Below, in pieces: positions 12,601 through 25,900 of a stretch of 64,000 bases of DNA. The stretch comes from Branchiostoma floridae (taxonomy: Eukaryota > Chordata > Leptocardii > Amphioxiformes > Branchiostomatidae). Both the position numbers and the translations under genes were made by a program. Position 1 is the first letter of the stretch, and the number at the start of each line of letters is the position of its first letter. The notes below the pieces were generated by a model. It was not told the origin of the DNA. It worked only from the letters and a program-made list of their open reading frames with translations, and searched no databases. The stretch covers positions 6,141,216-6,205,215 of the forward strand of contig NC_049982.1 of the NCBI RefSeq assembly GCF_000003815.2, given 5' to 3'.

Positions 12601-14608
12601 TAGACGGTAAGGGGTGTCTGTAGCAAGAAGTGTTTAGGTCTGTGATAAACTGGCATTTTGGCTTTAAACAGTAGGAAGGTGCTCACGATGATTTGGGAAC
12701 AATGTTTAGTTTTCGAAACATTGACCAGTAAAAAATGCTTGACATTTTCTAAGAATTATGTAACCATGCCTGTTACATGTGCAGTGCTTCTGTCCCAGTG
12801 ACTTTGTCACCTCTACCTTTGGCATGCTGCAAGTACATGTGTGTTCCCAGTTATGACGTTACAATGTATGTCTGAGACAGTTTGACTACAGCATTTCTAT
12901 GTAAGGGAATGAATTGAAATGTTGAAAAGCCTCCTAACATTGCAAATCATTTTTGGAGGTAAAGTGTTGTAAGTATGATAAATGAATCAACTGTATGCCC
13001 TTGTCAGCCTTTCATGTCAATGCAACTGCACACTATAGGATAACTAATTGAACAGCTTTTGTGAATGTTCAGTTCATCGTTAATGGCATGACAATGATGA
13101 TGATGATTTTTCTGTTGTTTGTCTCCAGCCCTGGACAAGAGGAGCAAAAGATTTTCAAGGCCTCGTTCCCAATAAACTCAGATACCTCCAGGACAAAGGT
13201 ACTGCCTCTTCCCATTTAGAAATTATTTCTTAATATTCAGTTTACCATGAAGAAGACCTATGCTCCCCTGATGTAGTAAAGGCTGATTTTCCATTCTGTG
13301 GTACATATGTACTGTACTTTGAAGTTTTTAACAATTCAGAGCTTCTGACTGGAGTGCTGCTTCTCGCTGTGGTGAAAAAAAGAACTCCAGTCAGAAGCTC
13401 TGAGGAAGATGTCTGATAGGCATCGAAACGTAAGCAAGTGAGACATAACTGTTTGTAGTACAATGCTAAACTTTCTTTCAACACAAAAGTACACACAGAT
13501 CAAATTTTTAACGACCACTCTAGCCTTCTTCAGGATCAATACTGATGCAATGTTGACTGCAGCTCTCTTCAGGATCATCAGTATTGATTCTGAAGAAGGC
13601 GACAGTGGTCATTGAAAATTTGATCCGTGTGTATTTCTGTGTTGGAAGAAAGCGATGTACTATGATTACGTAACCAACACAGATGAGCTTCCACGGTAAT
13701 TACTGTTTGTATTACACAAAACTCCAATATCATTCGTGTTGAACCCTGATGAAATAACTGGTTAAAAAGTGATATTCTGTATGCTTGTTTCCTGTTACCC
13801 AGCTCCTTGGCTTTGGGTTTGGTCTCCTGGACGGGGTTGATCCGAACCCGGACAACTTTGTCGGGGCTGGAATCATCAAGGCGCAGTCGTCACAGGTCGG
13901 CTGTCTGCTCAGACTAGAGCCCAATATGCAGGCACAGGTCAGACACTTTCTTTTGTACACACACAACTGTACATTATTTATTTACTCCTTTCATCTGGAG
14001 GACTCCTGGGCACATCTTCAGCATTTTATTCTGATTTCCAAGGTGGCCCAGGTGAAAAAATAAATTAAAAAAGTGCAAAAAATCATATGGCAAAATTATG
14101 CATAACATAATTGAAACTGAGAAATGTACAATAGAATTTATGAACTGATAATTACACATACCGGTTACAACCACGATGCATAGATGATTGAACAGAAACA
14201 ATTCAAAAATTACTAATTCCATTCTGGTTTCGTACCGGTCTTATTTTGCAACAGGAGTTAAAAGGAGGTTTCTTTGGTGTTTCGATTTTTTGAGTTTGAA
14301 TCAATCTTACAGAAGTAAAGAACCATTAAAAAAACTAATTTGCTGTGTCTCAATTTAGTGTCTATATGTAAGATGTTACTGCAAACGCAGAAACAAATCA
14401 GCTATGAGCATTTCAAGTTTAACAGTATTTGCTAGATTTTACCTGAAAATGCAAGAGAACAAATTATCAATGTGGCCTAATCTTTGCAGTGAATGATTAT
14501 GACCATTTTTCCTTTATTTTCCCTCTCCAGATGTACCGGTTAACTTTGCGAACCAGTAGCAAGTCCGTCACCACAAGGCTGGCTGACCTCCTTCTCAAGC
14601 TTTTCTGA
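651..14608 (+). CDS. AP2A: AP-2 complex subunit alpha (alpha-adaptin), 3' part, 15 exons
   Basis: Large subunit of the AP-2 adaptor, which links clathrin, cargo and PIP2 membranes at the plasma membrane during endocytosis. Exons: 651-788, 3495-3602, 4010-4084, 4433-4530, 4941-5070, 5813-5914, 6446-6658, 7182-7384, 9214-9296, 9838-9927, 11073-11199, 11982-12098, 13129-13198, 13803-13937, 14531-14608 (TGA 14606-14608). All junctions keep frame and give 588 residues colinear with animal alpha-adaptin. Residues 1-~240 are the end of the helical trunk (e.g. [37 protein letters not shown]). Residues ~243-355 are a Ser/Pro/Ala-rich hinge including DDLLGL and [13 protein letters not shown]. The rest is the appendage, starting near [12 protein letters not shown] and including [13 protein letters not shown] and [20 protein letters not shown]. 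The 5' exons lie outside the window. One intron is AT-AC; the others are GT-AG. Confidence 0.95.
1651..2545. repeat. Degenerate ~110-bp repeat units in alpha-adaptin intron
   Basis: Four related units share the pattern CTCAAGACAGTT..AAGGAA.TCA.CTAAGAA.GGT, then TTTTTCACC, then TCTATGAAGACATTAGGCATG. They lie near 1651-1755, 2253-2350, 2373-2475 and 2477-2545, the last partial. The array is split between units 1 and 2 by the inverted-repeat element at 1767-2250. The rest of this 2.7-kb intron (789-3494) shows nothing else I recognise. Confidence 0.6.
1767..2250. mobile_element. Non-autonomous DNA transposon with 11-bp TIRs
   Basis: Perfect terminal inverted repeats CAGCCTTGTCA (1767-1777) and TGACAAGGCTG (2240-2250) bound a 484-bp segment that interrupts the local repeat array. 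The interior has a C-rich stretch near 2095-2215 and no transposase frame. A clean target duplication is not visible, so the superfamily is left open. Confidence 0.6.
7385..9213 (+). other. Alpha-adaptin intron with no recognised features
   Basis: A 1.8-kb GT-AG intron between the hinge exon and the first appendage exon. I see only AT-rich unique-looking sequence; the small open frames have no recognisable protein content. The other long unremarkable intron, 12099-13128, is likewise empty apart from AT-rich sequence. Confidence 0.5.
9549..9632. repeat. 84-bp near-perfect palindrome (hairpin)
   Basis: The 27-nt arms at 9549-9575 and 9606-9632 are perfect reverse complements. After one mismatch the pairing continues inward through ATATATTA / TAATATAT. 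It lies in the intron upstream of the exon at 9838. It could be a small palindromic MITE or a fold-back duplication. Confidence 0.8.
9928..11072 (+). other. U12-type AT-AC intron of alpha-adaptin
   Basis: The intron starts with ATATCCTTT, the exact consensus of the minor-spliceosome AT-AC donor, at 9928-9936. It ends in AC at 11071-11072, preceded by TCCTTAAC (11055-11062), the consensus U12 branch site, about 10 nt upstream. With these borders the exons join in frame to give ELASAMNVQTKP, which aligns without gaps to the alpha-adaptin appendage. No GT-AG alternative in this area preserves the alignment. The intron also hosts a MITE at 10622-10999. Confidence 0.88.
10622..10999. mobile_element. 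MITE with CAGGGCTCGAAAT terminal inverted repeats
   Basis: TIRs CAGGGCTCGAAAT (10622-10634) and ATTTCGAGCCCTG (10987-10999) bound 378 bp. Many copies of GGGTGCACC or its complement lie near both ends. CAGGG-type termini recall hAT elements, but the target duplication is not clear. The element sits within the U12-type intron. Confidence 0.7.
13338..13633. repeat. Two nested inverted repeats in intron
   Basis: The first has arms AGAGCTTCTGACTGGAGT (13338-13355) and its complement near 13385-13402. The second has long imperfect arms at about 13492-13547 and 13576-13633, related to GATCAAATTTTTAACGACCAC on one side and its complement on the other. They look like transposon-derived fold-backs in the intron before exon 13803. 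Confidence 0.55.
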
Positions 14609-14894
14609 CCGCAAACCCTCCTGGTTCCTTGAGAAACCTCGAAAAATCCTGGGGAAGACCACGACGTGGAATTACCTAGGAGAATTCCAAAGGCAGTAGC
14701 TTGAAGAAAATAGCTTCAAGAGCATGTTTTCTGTGTGGTAGAGAGAGGAAGGAAAGGTTGTACAGTGGACAGATTATGCCATATCAAAAGGAGAGGTAGA
14801 TTAAAGAAAGAATTCAAAATTTCCACTTAAGGAAACAAATTCATTTAAAGAGAAGTGATCACAGTCACAATAAATCAGTAGCCTTGTGAATAAA
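14609..14894 (+). promoter_or_regulatory. Alpha-adaptin 3' UTR with polyadenylation signals
   Basis: Two AATAAA hexamers follow the stop codon, at 14869-14874 and 14889-14894. The second is followed by a GTGTGTGTG-rich stretch, as expected downstream of a cleavage site. The transcript end is therefore probably near 14.9 kb, though longer isoforms cannot be excluded. Confidence 0.6.
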
Positions 14895-17800
14895 TATGCC
14901 AGTGTGTGTGTTCGTGACAGTCGTATCTAGTGATGGCCCTCTTGTTTTGTTGACTTTTTGCTATGCAAATTAGGCCAGGCTGCCCCTTGAAACCAGTATT
15001 TCTATCAGTTACCAGCAAATGTCAACGTGACCTTTTATGCATCTATGTTTTTCCACCAGTTAATGTGTACCGTCTGTAATGTGAAGTTCAACAATGGGAA
15101 GAGCGTTGAAAAATCTTTTACCAAGCTTCAGAGGTGTGCAAAGGTAAAGCATTTTCAGGATGTCATTGAAAATTTACCTTCTAGGGATTGTAGCTGTAAC
15201 AATTCTAGAAGCCAAGAAGGCTTTAGGATTTGTATGTTTAGTTTAGTTTAGCATTGTAAAAAAAGCAAAAAGAAGAGAAACCTCTTAGATTTGAAGGTAG
15301 AACTTCTTAACTCTGCTGGCGGCAAGAAATGTCTTTGAAAAAAGTTGTGACAAACTTGTTAGATGGTATGAGGCTTGCCCAAAGCCATCCCAATTAAAGT
15401 AGTAGACAATGTGAAAAGTGACTCCCATAAATGGGGAGGACCACGTGCTCATGGAGGTAATGGTAGATTGTGCACATGAAATAGTGGTTTTGGGAGGCAG
15501 CAAGGGAATTTGTACACCAATACACGACAGTTATTCACTTATAGTATACAGGCATACACATGTATAAAGTTGTGAGAAATTCTGGCCAAGAAATTACAAT
15601 ACTTGAGGACACACTTGTATGAGCTCTCAAATCATCATCAGCAAAACAGTACCTACCAGCCAATTTTGGTAACATGTTAGTTTGATTATATATTGTGTAT
15701 GACAGTATTCTGTACTGATAAGAAAGATGATGAAGTTCATCATTTGGTTACTATGTCATCAATTATGATAAGTGTAATTCTACATAACGTTCAATGTTTC
15801 TGTAGCTATTGTGTATATTATATACTAAAATGATTAATTATTACTAGACTATCAGGTTGTGAATTGCAATGATGAAAAGAGCAGCTATTTGCAGCATATT
15901 TGACCCCAGAAACTTTTAAAAAGCTAACTAATGGTTGTTTTCTGTTGTATGCTTCTGCCAATATAAACAATAGTATTCACATGTATAATAATGATCATGT
16001 GCAAGTGTGGTCTATTTTCAGACAGTGCTTGAGGAGGGTAGGGCTGGGGTTTCTGAGATTTAAGGGGGGTTTGAAGGATAATTTCTTTACCGTACAGTCA
16101 ACATTGTCCGAGAAGACCACTCTGGACTGAGAAAAGCTGGTCTATGCGGACAGGTGTTCGCTATGGACAGGATTCTTGATAAAATTTGCTTTTGCTAATG
16201 GGGAAAGTCATCTAAGGGACCAGTAAAATGTGGTAACCATTAACATTTGCCAGGTCAGGTGGTCCTTATGTTGAAGTGGTCACTTGTACAGGTTTGACTG
16301 TACTTCTTATTACCTTGTGAGAAATCATACTGAATTGACAATATGTGATGAGGTCATGTAGAAAAGACGTGAGCACCTAGATCTATTGTTGTAGTAAGCG
16401 CAGAGAGTATATGTAAAGGTTAGTATGGATCAGGACGCTTGTAGGAAAAGTCAGTGTAAAATATACAGGATATAGGATCAGTGAAAAGTTGTAGAGCCTT
16501 GGACATGGTTGCCAATGTAGCAATGTACAAATGTCTGTCTTGGTCTGGTATTTTTTCCCAGTAGAAAAGTATTAAGTCTTGAAGACCACAGTGAAAGCAG
16601 GTTCCAAGAACTAACTGTTAATAGCCTACCCCAGTGGCTCAAAACACTCCTTGGCCAGCTAAACTCCTTATGCCACCGGTACATCTGCTTGGAGATTATT
16701 TCAAATCTCCTTAGGTAAAATTCAAGTCCGATTCTAAAGACTTGTGAAAGTGACATCTTATCCAAACAACACTGACTTCCTGAACGTAAGTGCACCCAGG
16801 CATATACTTCTGGCCCAAACTCTGTTACCATGGTGATCGATCATTAAACCTTGTTTTAAATGTAAGAATCAACAAATTAAAGATAGTATGTTAGTTGAAA
16901 AGTATCCGTAGGCTACATTGGACAGCGTCTCGTGTCCAGTCCCTTGCATGGCATGATGGAAATGGTGAATCGGGAGGAAAACTATCTTAAGTTACCAGGA
17001 AAATGGGTTAGTGTAGATGAATTTGGACTGTCAAATACATCATTGAATTTGAAAAGTTTACTTGGCACAATTGTTCTGAAGTGCAGTCATTGCCTTGATA
17101 CACCCTTGTTCAAGATTTTTCGGGCATTGGGTATTTTGGAGATGAAGACACAAAAAGGCTCGCAACTCAAGAAACATTCTGAATCGTATTCAAAAGCGTC
17201 TCTGGGCCAGAGAATATTGAACTTACATGTACATGTAAGATCTTCTGAATGGAAATATGCGCCAATGATAAGCCAGATCATGGTCTGAAATGCGTATGAA
17301 CGGTGTGATGCATTGTGGGTAATCTTAAAATTGAACGCCCTGCAGCTTAGATATAATCTTCAGGCAGATTTACCGGTGACATATGAAAGAAAACGCCTAA
17401 TTGCACACCCCATTTGCCAGCGCATTTCGTGCAATTATCCGAATGGTGCAACAAAGCGAAGCTATTCACCTGGACCACACCACCATTGCATTTAGGGATT
17501 TCGTGCAATTAACAGAAGTGTGCGATTATCCGTCGTGCAATTAACTGGCTTCTACTGTATCAAAGCTGGCCAAGACGTGTCCATGAGCCACCGGGCACTC
17601 CTTGGTCGGCTTTGATACTATCTTGTGCCATCGGCAAATCTGGCTGGAGATTACTGAGACATAGAACACGCTGCCTGGAGATAACTGAGACATAGAACAT
17701 GTACATGCGTGTTTTAAGCATGAACAAGGGCCTTCATGGTTCGGACTGGTATCGGCGCATCTACAGACGCCTTGGAGTTAAAACTTTAGCTATGAAAAGT

Positions 17801-18009
17801 CCACGGCCGTAGAATATTGCCATGGCTCGGTCCGGTACTGGGCGGCTTTGGCGACTTTCAAAACGTGAATCGGCTCGTTTGACAGACAGCGTTCGTTTGT
17901 GCTATAACCCTTATAATTTATGTGAGTTATGAAGATCGCGTGAATGAATATGCTCTGTTGTAAGCTTTATCCTTACACCCTCAACCCTTGTACATAAATG
18001 ACCAGATTG
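14895..18009. other. Spacer after alpha-adaptin; no gene recognised
   Basis: No open frame here looks like a known protein. Degenerate fragments of a repeat family related to the element at 44872-45160 occur near 16620-16700 and 17565-17670 (TCAAAGCTGGCCAAG, GGCTTTGATACTAT, CTGCTTGGAGAT). The remainder looks unique and AT-rich. Confidence 0.5.
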
Positions 18010-18011
18010 TA

Positions 18012-18589
18012 CGAGGGGCGTTCAAGAAGTAATCCACCTGACCCACTTCCAGTTGTCTGATCTAGATGAAATTTTGCATATGTAATGTTTCATATCTCTA
18101 TGGGTTATGTTGCAAAAAACAGCTCTGAACTAATTTTGGTTTTTGATTTAAAGTTGTTTGAACTGAGTCAGGTGTGAAATGGACCAGGTGTGAAATGGAG
18201 CCAGTTGAGTGTCGCGCAGTGATCCGGTTTTTGTATTTGAAAGGACGCATACCAAATGAGACTTTTGATGAAATAAAAGAAACTTATGGTGATGATTCAC
18301 CATCATATGACCTTGTAAAACGCTGGCATTGTGAATTCAAACATGGCCGGAAGTCTGTGGAAACAGCTCCCAGACCTGGTCGTCCCTCTTCTGCCATTGA
18401 TGAGGCATCTGTTGCAGGACCAACCTGGGGCGTCCTACAAAAACGGTGTACAGAGCTGCATCAAACGATGGTAGAAATGCATAACTCTGGGTGATTCCTA
18501 TGAAGAGAAAGACTAATAACTGCACCAAGTTTCATTAATCTCCTCCTTTGGGAAATGGGTCAGGTGGATTACTTCTTGAACGCCCCTCG
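18012..18589 (+). mobile_element. Internally deleted mariner element, copy 1
   Basis: The 34-bp TIRs (18012-18045 and 18556-18589, starting CGAGGGGCGTTCAAGAAG) are perfect reverse complements, flanked by TA on both sides as in Tc1/mariner insertions. Inside, from ATG at 18195, is the N-terminal helix-turn-helix region of a mariner transposase (MEPVECRAVIRFLYLKG, then SYDLVKRWHCEFKHGR, then PRPGRPS). It jumps without a DDD catalytic core to the transposase C-terminus in another frame (YKNGVQSCIKRW, stop, KCITLG). A second copy lies at 49978-50555. It is a non-autonomous, MITE-like derivative. Confidence 0.9.
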
Positions 18590-19907
18590 TATGTAAATAA
18601 CCAAAGTAGATCGAACACGTTGCATGACGCCACGACGGCTTGCTGGTCCGGGCAGCACAGTCATATGTATCAACTATACCTTTTGTGGGAGAAGCTTAAG
18701 GGGCCATCCAAACTGTTTTCGCTCTTGTTTTCACCTCTCTTCTCATATCGTATTACTTGGAAGGTGTTGATGGAACATTGTTTATAAGAAGTCGTGGAGT
18801 CTTTGCTACTCATGGTAAAACCTTGAACCAGTTTTTTTTACATAAACCATTGAACAGCTGTTAGTACTTAATAACTAACATCCAACGAAGGGGTCTTTTT
18901 CAATGGTCCAGTAAGATTACGTTTTATTAGAGAGGTATGTACATGCAGTTCTGCCTGAAGTAGGTGGTAACGTACGTTTTGAAATGGCCGTCTTTTATAT
19001 CTAGTTGTAACAACGCATTTCTCTATAGCAGCCGTTATCAATGCTCGTCCTTCGTATCAGACATTCTCTATCTAACCTGGTATCAAAACCTATCATTTTA
19101 CCTCCCTTATCTTTTTTGGTATTCTTACTAGCTTGCACGACTAGGCAGCTATGATAAGTTTGGATACCAATTAAAGCTAGGTACCCTCGATGCGCCTCCT
19201 TTTCAAGACGAAAATCGTTGTAAACAAATGAATCAAGATATCCATGTGTAAGATGAAAACCTGATAGTATAGAGCTATTTGCCTGTGTTATAGCCGCCTC
19301 CATCAATTGTAATTATAACGGACCCTTTGCCAGTATTGTCAGGGTTCGACGATTTGAAGAGCCGTAACCGTAACCGTAGTGCCGAATATTGCCAGTGCTG
19401 TACCTGTACATGATGTTACCTGCCTTGTAAATGCCTTGATGTTCAATTAAAACTTAGATACCAGCCGCACGAGTCATACTTCTACCTGCCGCCGAAACGT
19501 TACTGGTACCGACCATATATAACTCAACTGTGCGGCAGTAGTTGCGGAAATAGTTCGGAATGGTGACTGTTTTCACAGAATAAACAAGGCGGTGCCAGCC
19601 AAGCAGATCTGTGTCATGTGTGTAGCTTTCTAGTGATTATACATGCCTGGTCTTCCCCATGCATTTTGTTCTCAGTTATAGCTATGCGTATCGACAATTA
19701 CTGTCATGTAATTTAACGTAACAAAGTCGAAATTGTACAGATGGATTTAGCAAAAACTTTCATCATCATGTACAAAACTAACGGCACGTACCGGTTTGAT
19801 TTTACAATCTGCCAAATCAAACTCGTATACATATGACGTAACGTTATACCACGCGGATTACATGTATGACAACAGCGGGTCGCATCTTCAGTTGACAATC
19901 CTACAAA
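18590..19907. other. Upstream region of transporter copy A
   Basis: No gene recognised. The last ~80 bp before the ATG at 19908 share short blocks with the upstream regions of copies B and C. One is GACGTAACGTTA at 19835-19846, and another is GCATCTTCA before the start codon. No convincing TATA box is visible. Confidence 0.4.
19835..19846 (+). promoter_or_regulatory. Conserved CGTAACG upstream motif (copy A)
   Basis: GACGTAACGTTA lies 62 bp before the start codon. Counterparts are GGCGTAACGCTTA at 33318-33330 (copy B, 39 bp before ATG) and GACGTAACGTTA at 45441-45452 (copy C, 39 bp before ATG). Its position suggests a 5' UTR or promoter element, but simple shared ancestry would give the same pattern. 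Confidence 0.3.
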
Positions 19908-22900
19908 ATGGCGGGTGTCCGTGTGGAGCCGCTGTCCACCCGTGAGAAGCTGTGTTACGCGGTGGGGGAGTTCTCTGCGACGATGATGTACAACGTCATG
20001 TCCCTGTACGCTAACATCTTCCTTCTGGAGGTGGTGAAGGTATCTGAGGAATTATGCACCTTTCTACTTGTTTATGAAACTTGATAGTATCAATGTTGTT
20101 GCACTTGTTTCTACCGGATGCTTGGAGGGAGGGGCAGAGAAGTTTTCGCTAGCAGTCGGTGCGGGTGCGAAAGTCAGATCTCAATGATTCGTCATCACAT
20201 TCTTCGTCTGTAATTACCATGTAGGCAGGACAATAACTAGGTTTTAGATCACCTCCAGAACGTGTCAATTTCGTCCAAACCTGATAGGCTTGTTTTTACG
20301 GTAAAAAAACTTATAGTACTCAAATCACTCGCCGTGCACGGGGTCTCCAGACCAACATTTTTAGCAGTTAACATGTAGATCCTCTTCAATTCTATGTAGA
20401 TTTTGTATATTGTTCGAACGTTGTAGAATAAGGCTCATATAGACTATAGGTATTTAGGTAAAGAAATGGAAAGAAAATAACCTTAATGTAGGTTGTCATG
20501 TATCTATCGGTTTGTTGTAACAGTCTTGTTCCCAAAACAGCCATCTTCCCATCACATAGGATTAATACTAGTGCTGCTTCACCGGTCTCGAAAATCAGTC
20601 GTCATTTTTTGTACAACAGACTCATTATCGTATTATGATCAGGACAATGCCAGGCATTCTGTCATTGGGCACTGAAATTCAATTTAGTACAATTTGGTCA
20701 GTTACTTTTGGATCTGGTGTGACAACAGATCATTCTAAAGATCAGTCAATCCAGGCACAAATATATCTCTCACTCTGTTGTTTTGGTAATTTGAAATCTC
20801 GGACATCATCGATCGTGCAGCATTGATGACACTTCCCGATCTCTAAAAGGACATGTTCAACGCTGTTTTTTTTTTCATTGAATGAATGACCTTTATTGTA
20901 CATTTGTGCTCAAACAAGCTAAGTACAGGTCGCAGCGCTAGTGATAATGTACAATTTTGATATAAGAAAAAAGGTACCTTATCACCTCTAACGTTACACA
21001 TGCTAATACATTCTAGTATGTACAAGTTCAACTTCTTCTCTCTTCTTAAAACAGTTATAAACATAAGGACAGATGGAGTCAATAATGTTTTGTCATTGCG
21101 CAGTTTACCCCACTTGTGGCGACTGCGGTAATTTTCGGGGGCCGTGTTTGGGACGTCCTGGCGTACCCTCTCCTCATCCCTGTCATGAACGCGTCCAGGC
21201 CGAACAAGTGGGGCAAGTACAAAACCTGGTGCGTGCTTACAACCATTCACTTCAACTCTCCGATAGATAGACAAAGGTCATTGACTCGGGTAGATACATT
21301 CTTGCACACTACCAAATATGCTCATGGTGCTATGCATATATGGCTGTTGTGATATTATTCTCTTGTCCATGGTATTAATACAGGTACTGTATTATCAGTG
21401 TGGTGAAATCTAATGCCTCCTGTAAAAACAGGTCCAAATAGGGATTCCAGGTGGTCGGTTGGGCTTATAATGGAGTACCTAATATGGCCATAGCCTCCGT
21501 TTCAGTCTTCGGAACGAGGCTGTTTTTTTTTGGGGGGGGGGGGGGGGGGGGAGCGTTGGTTCCCAATTTTCAACGTTGGCTATGTTCTCTTGTGCCGGGA
21601 AAGGGAGTTTGCCGAGAAAGGGAGCAAACACTCCGAAGTTCGGACGGGGCAAACACTCCGAAGACTGCAACGGAGGCTATTATGACCAGCAGTATGAGTA
21701 ACTGCTATGATATCCTAAAATCATATCCAGTTGCTTGGATAACTACAGAATTTGGCGTATCTCATTACATGTATGCCTAACCTTACTCGACGCAAATAGA
21801 AATTTAAAAAAGGAAAATACTTACAACACGCACTTAAGATGGATCAAACCATTCCCAGGATGGTGGCTTCCGTCCTGATCATGATCCCGTCCAACATCCT
21901 GTCGTGGTACGTCCCGGATATCGGCACTGGCGGCAGGATCGCCTGGTATCTGGTGCTCTACGCTGTGTACCTGGTCATACAAACGGTGAGACAGTTAAGT
22001 ACATGTTATATAATGTAATATTCATAATTATGCGAACGAAGATCATCTAGGGGTTTAGTAAAGGTATGAAGAAGGTTTTTGTGTGTGCGTGCAATGATAA
22101 TGATGAATTATATTGTGTATTAGACTATATATTAACATTCAATTAAATTACATAGCGTTATATATAGAGAGAGACTAGAAAAGAGAGAAAGTAGAAGAGA
22201 GAGTGTGTATTTGATGAATTACTATATATGATTAGTTCGCCCTTCTTTATGAAGCCATACTTTGCTTTTATCATTGTCAATACCCAAGACTTCACTTCTT
22301 TACTTGGTAACGTGTTTGCAGGCCTTCGTGATGGCTTACCGCATCCTGCTGATGTACATGACCGAAGACCCGGGCGACAGGGACTCAGCTACCACATACC
22401 GTACGTGTTTTGTTCGTGTCTTAGATTTGTTTTAGAGCGTATATGTTAAGTACATGATGGAACTTAACGCTGTCTTCGCAATTATGTTACTATGTAGGTC
22501 TCGTGTGCCATATAATGTCGATACTGCTGGCGACCGCTGTGCATGGCCAGATCGTGGGAGCGTTCGGTACCACGGATTCAGCGTCTTGTACCGACACAAC
22601 AACCAGCAACAGCAGTGTGGTCATTACTGCAGACCCGGTAAGGCAGTTCCGTTGCCTCATCGTCGATTATAACTTTGATTGTTGAGCAGAATAGAGATCG
22701 GATCGCAAGTTGAACTGGATTCTCCATGCCCCTTCTGATTATCAATTCAAACACGCTTGCGATGACGTGATACTAATGTGCAAAATTCGAGGGATCAACT
22801 AGGAGAATGAAAACAATTGCTCTGTTACGCCATAATCTTTTTCTTCGCCATACAGGAGACCGGTTATCTAGTGTCTGCCGGGACGATTTCAGCCATCACT

Positions 22901-25900
22901 GTCGTTGCCGTCAGTACAGCAGTCTTCGGCGTGAAGGAATACGCAGGTGAACAGTACTACCTTCTTAAAAAAACGGAGGTGTTGTTTTCGCTCTGTTTGT
23001 TTGTCTGTCTTGGTGTGTGTTCAGGTTTGGCTCGCGGGTCCAAGTTTGTTCCCGGGCTGATCAGCTGTAATCAGAGACTGGCAGGATGCGAAGGTTGAGC
23101 TGTCCCGCGTCCTCAAAGAAATTAAAAAATCTATCAGATAGTGAACGCTGGCACATGGCCCAAAGTCAGGAACCCCAGTGTGGCATGTCCCAGCAAGTGG
23201 AACACGTAATGTGTGAAGTGGACGTTTGTTGCAGTTTGTCAAAAAAGTTCTAAAGACTTTCACAAAGGTGTAGTATGATGTACTTCTTGCGCTTAGTGGC
23301 GTTGTAGTAAGAATCCCAGACGTAGTTGAGTCTGAATCGAGATAGAGAGCTGGGGGTTGTACAGGCGCGTCCACGTTTGGGAATGCATTCTTCTTGCCTG
23401 GACACAACCAAAGAGTATCAGAGTTATGATTTCTTGCTTGACGACAGCTGAAAAGTTTTGGCTGTGTACGTAAGTCGTTACCGTCAAAGAATCCACATTG
23501 AAATTATGTTAAAAGATTTGAAAACGTGTCAGGCAACATCGTTGAAATATTAGGTAAATGTTGATTTTTTTTAACAACTTTTCCATTTTCCATCAACAAA
23601 CTTGTATCGCCACAGGGAGCACGGTGCAAAGTGATGACACCTCACGAGGAACTCTGCTGAAGGACATCTGGGAAGTCTGCACCTTCCGGCCGTTCGCTGA
23701 CCTGGTGGGCTTGGGGATGTTGTCAGCCTTTGGCATAGTAGTAAGTAGTGCTTTCAAATCAAGTAGCGGTTGTTCATTAGAGATATAGAGAGACGGGGAG
23801 GGAGAGAGAGAGAAATAGATAGAAAGACATCTATGTATAACAACTGTTCATTTCGTGAATGTAAGTTCATCTGTGACGGTAGTTAACATAATGATAAATT
23901 TGTTAGACTTTATATCCGTACACAAGTTAAAGCGCTTACCAACAAGTTTTCGATCAGTCCCCTCTGATCCTTCTCAAGCTGTAATGACCCAAAAACTGAA
24001 AACGGAGTGGTGACCTCCGTAAAGGGTCCAAAGTGCTTTGAAAGGCGGTTCCGGCCCCCGTCTCGGTTTGGGGGAAGGCTAATTGGCCTTTGAACAAAAA
24101 CGCCTTTTTTCCCCCCCCNNNNNNNNNNNNNNNNNNNNNNNNNNNNNNNNNNNNNNNNNNNNNNNNNNNNNNNNNNNNNNNNNNNNNNNNNNNNNNNNNN
24201 NNNNNNNNNNNNNNNNNNACTGTCAAGCACCTTTGACCCTTTACTGACGTCACACTTCCGTTCCGTTCCTGCGACTTAGGTTTTGGGTCATTACAACTTG
24301 AGAAGGATCAGAGGACTGATCGAAAGCTTGTTGGTAACTGTTCATTTCGTTTTCACGCTGGTACCCTTGTTACCTTCTTTCTTTTAACTCAAACAATCGG
24401 GCACCAGATCAACAAAATTGTTCCGACCATTCTACTGTTTACAGTTTGATTCGGTCCTGAAGCTATCTCCGCTTAACTACAGCCATTAGTTTCTGCAGTT
24501 TTTAAAATGTTTTCATAACTTGATTTTATAATCAACGCATTTAGTGCACCTCATTTAGTACATGTATACAGCTCAGTACAAATCATTAGCCTGTACCAGA
24601 CTCCAGGTGTCACTGAAAAAATATTGGCTAGATAGACATATAAACACACCAGAGGAGTTGCCAGCCCCAGTTTCCCTATCCCTTCGACGCAAACCGTAGT
24701 TCTGTTCCGGTCATGATGAACTCCTCTGGAATTTATGCTATTTCCTGCGACATGTGGAGCCTGGTAGAGGAAAATTTGACTATCGTAGATTTTTACTAAG
24801 GATTGTACACGCTTAACGATTGTCCTGCTCAACGACGCGTCACAATGACATCTACTTTATTTTTCAAGGTATCGTACTGATCCCCCATCGTGTTCTTCCT
24901 CCAACTCGGGCTATAGTCTTACTAATCATGGAGTCAGAATGATGCCGCTGTTCTTTCATCACTTTAGCTACAGGAATGGTCCGCCGCGCTGGCTGTCCAA
25001 TACGGCTATGGCCTAGAAGATCAACTGGAAAACCTCCTGCTTGCATTTTTGGTAAAAGTCGTGATTTTTTTTTATTCTTTCTGAAAAAAAAAATAATTGT
25101 GGTTTCAGTCGGTAGCTTGGTAGTTGAAATGACAAAAACTCATAACAGTAACCAGTCAGAATTGCCCCGAGGAAGGTGACAGACGGTCACTGAAACTTCG
25201 ATGAGAACAAAACAGTGGTTGTGTAAACTAAAGTCTCTTTATTCAGCCAATATGTAGTGTTTTTTCACGCTCACACCGGAGCGGGCCCTTACGTCTATCG
25301 ACATGTGTGGTGGGTACTCCTACGTGCTTGAGGCCGTAACAAGCCAATACCGGATCGAACTAATGCTACAATCACATTTCTAAACCGGGGTTCAATCGGA
25401 TACAATTTGGACATGGTAAATAAAAATGTAACGCTATATCATGAAGTCTTAAAAAAAATTATGCCGTTTTTTATCGTTACAGTATGTGTGTCCTTCTCGC
25501 AAATTGCCCGACCGGGCGCCGTTCGGAAATGTGACAGTAGCATGTATATGAATAAGCTTATTTTGTTTCTTAACACTGTTTCTGTCACGGTTCTTCCGAC
25601 AGGGATGCACTGTTGTGTCCATTCCCATCTCTGCCCTGCTGATGACACGGTTCGGGAAAAAGGCGATCTACGCAGGCTTCACCCTGGTAATGTACAAACA
25701 CTAGGGCTGGGTACCGGTACAGTGTACCGGTACAAAACCGGTTTTTCTTATTGGACCGGTCCAGAAAAACCGGACCTGTAAAAATACGGTAAACCGGATG
25801 GTGGACAGGATGTTAGATTTACTAGAAAAAGAGGTTAATCGGCAGAAATTCACATGTTTGGGGATTACAGATTGAAGAAAATAACAAGAGCGAAGTAGAG

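Noticed and set aside
16478-16831. 117-codon minus-strand open frame in the spacer
   Set aside because: Part of it coincides with degenerate repeat sequence (CTGCTTGGAGAT family); the composition shows no domain I know.
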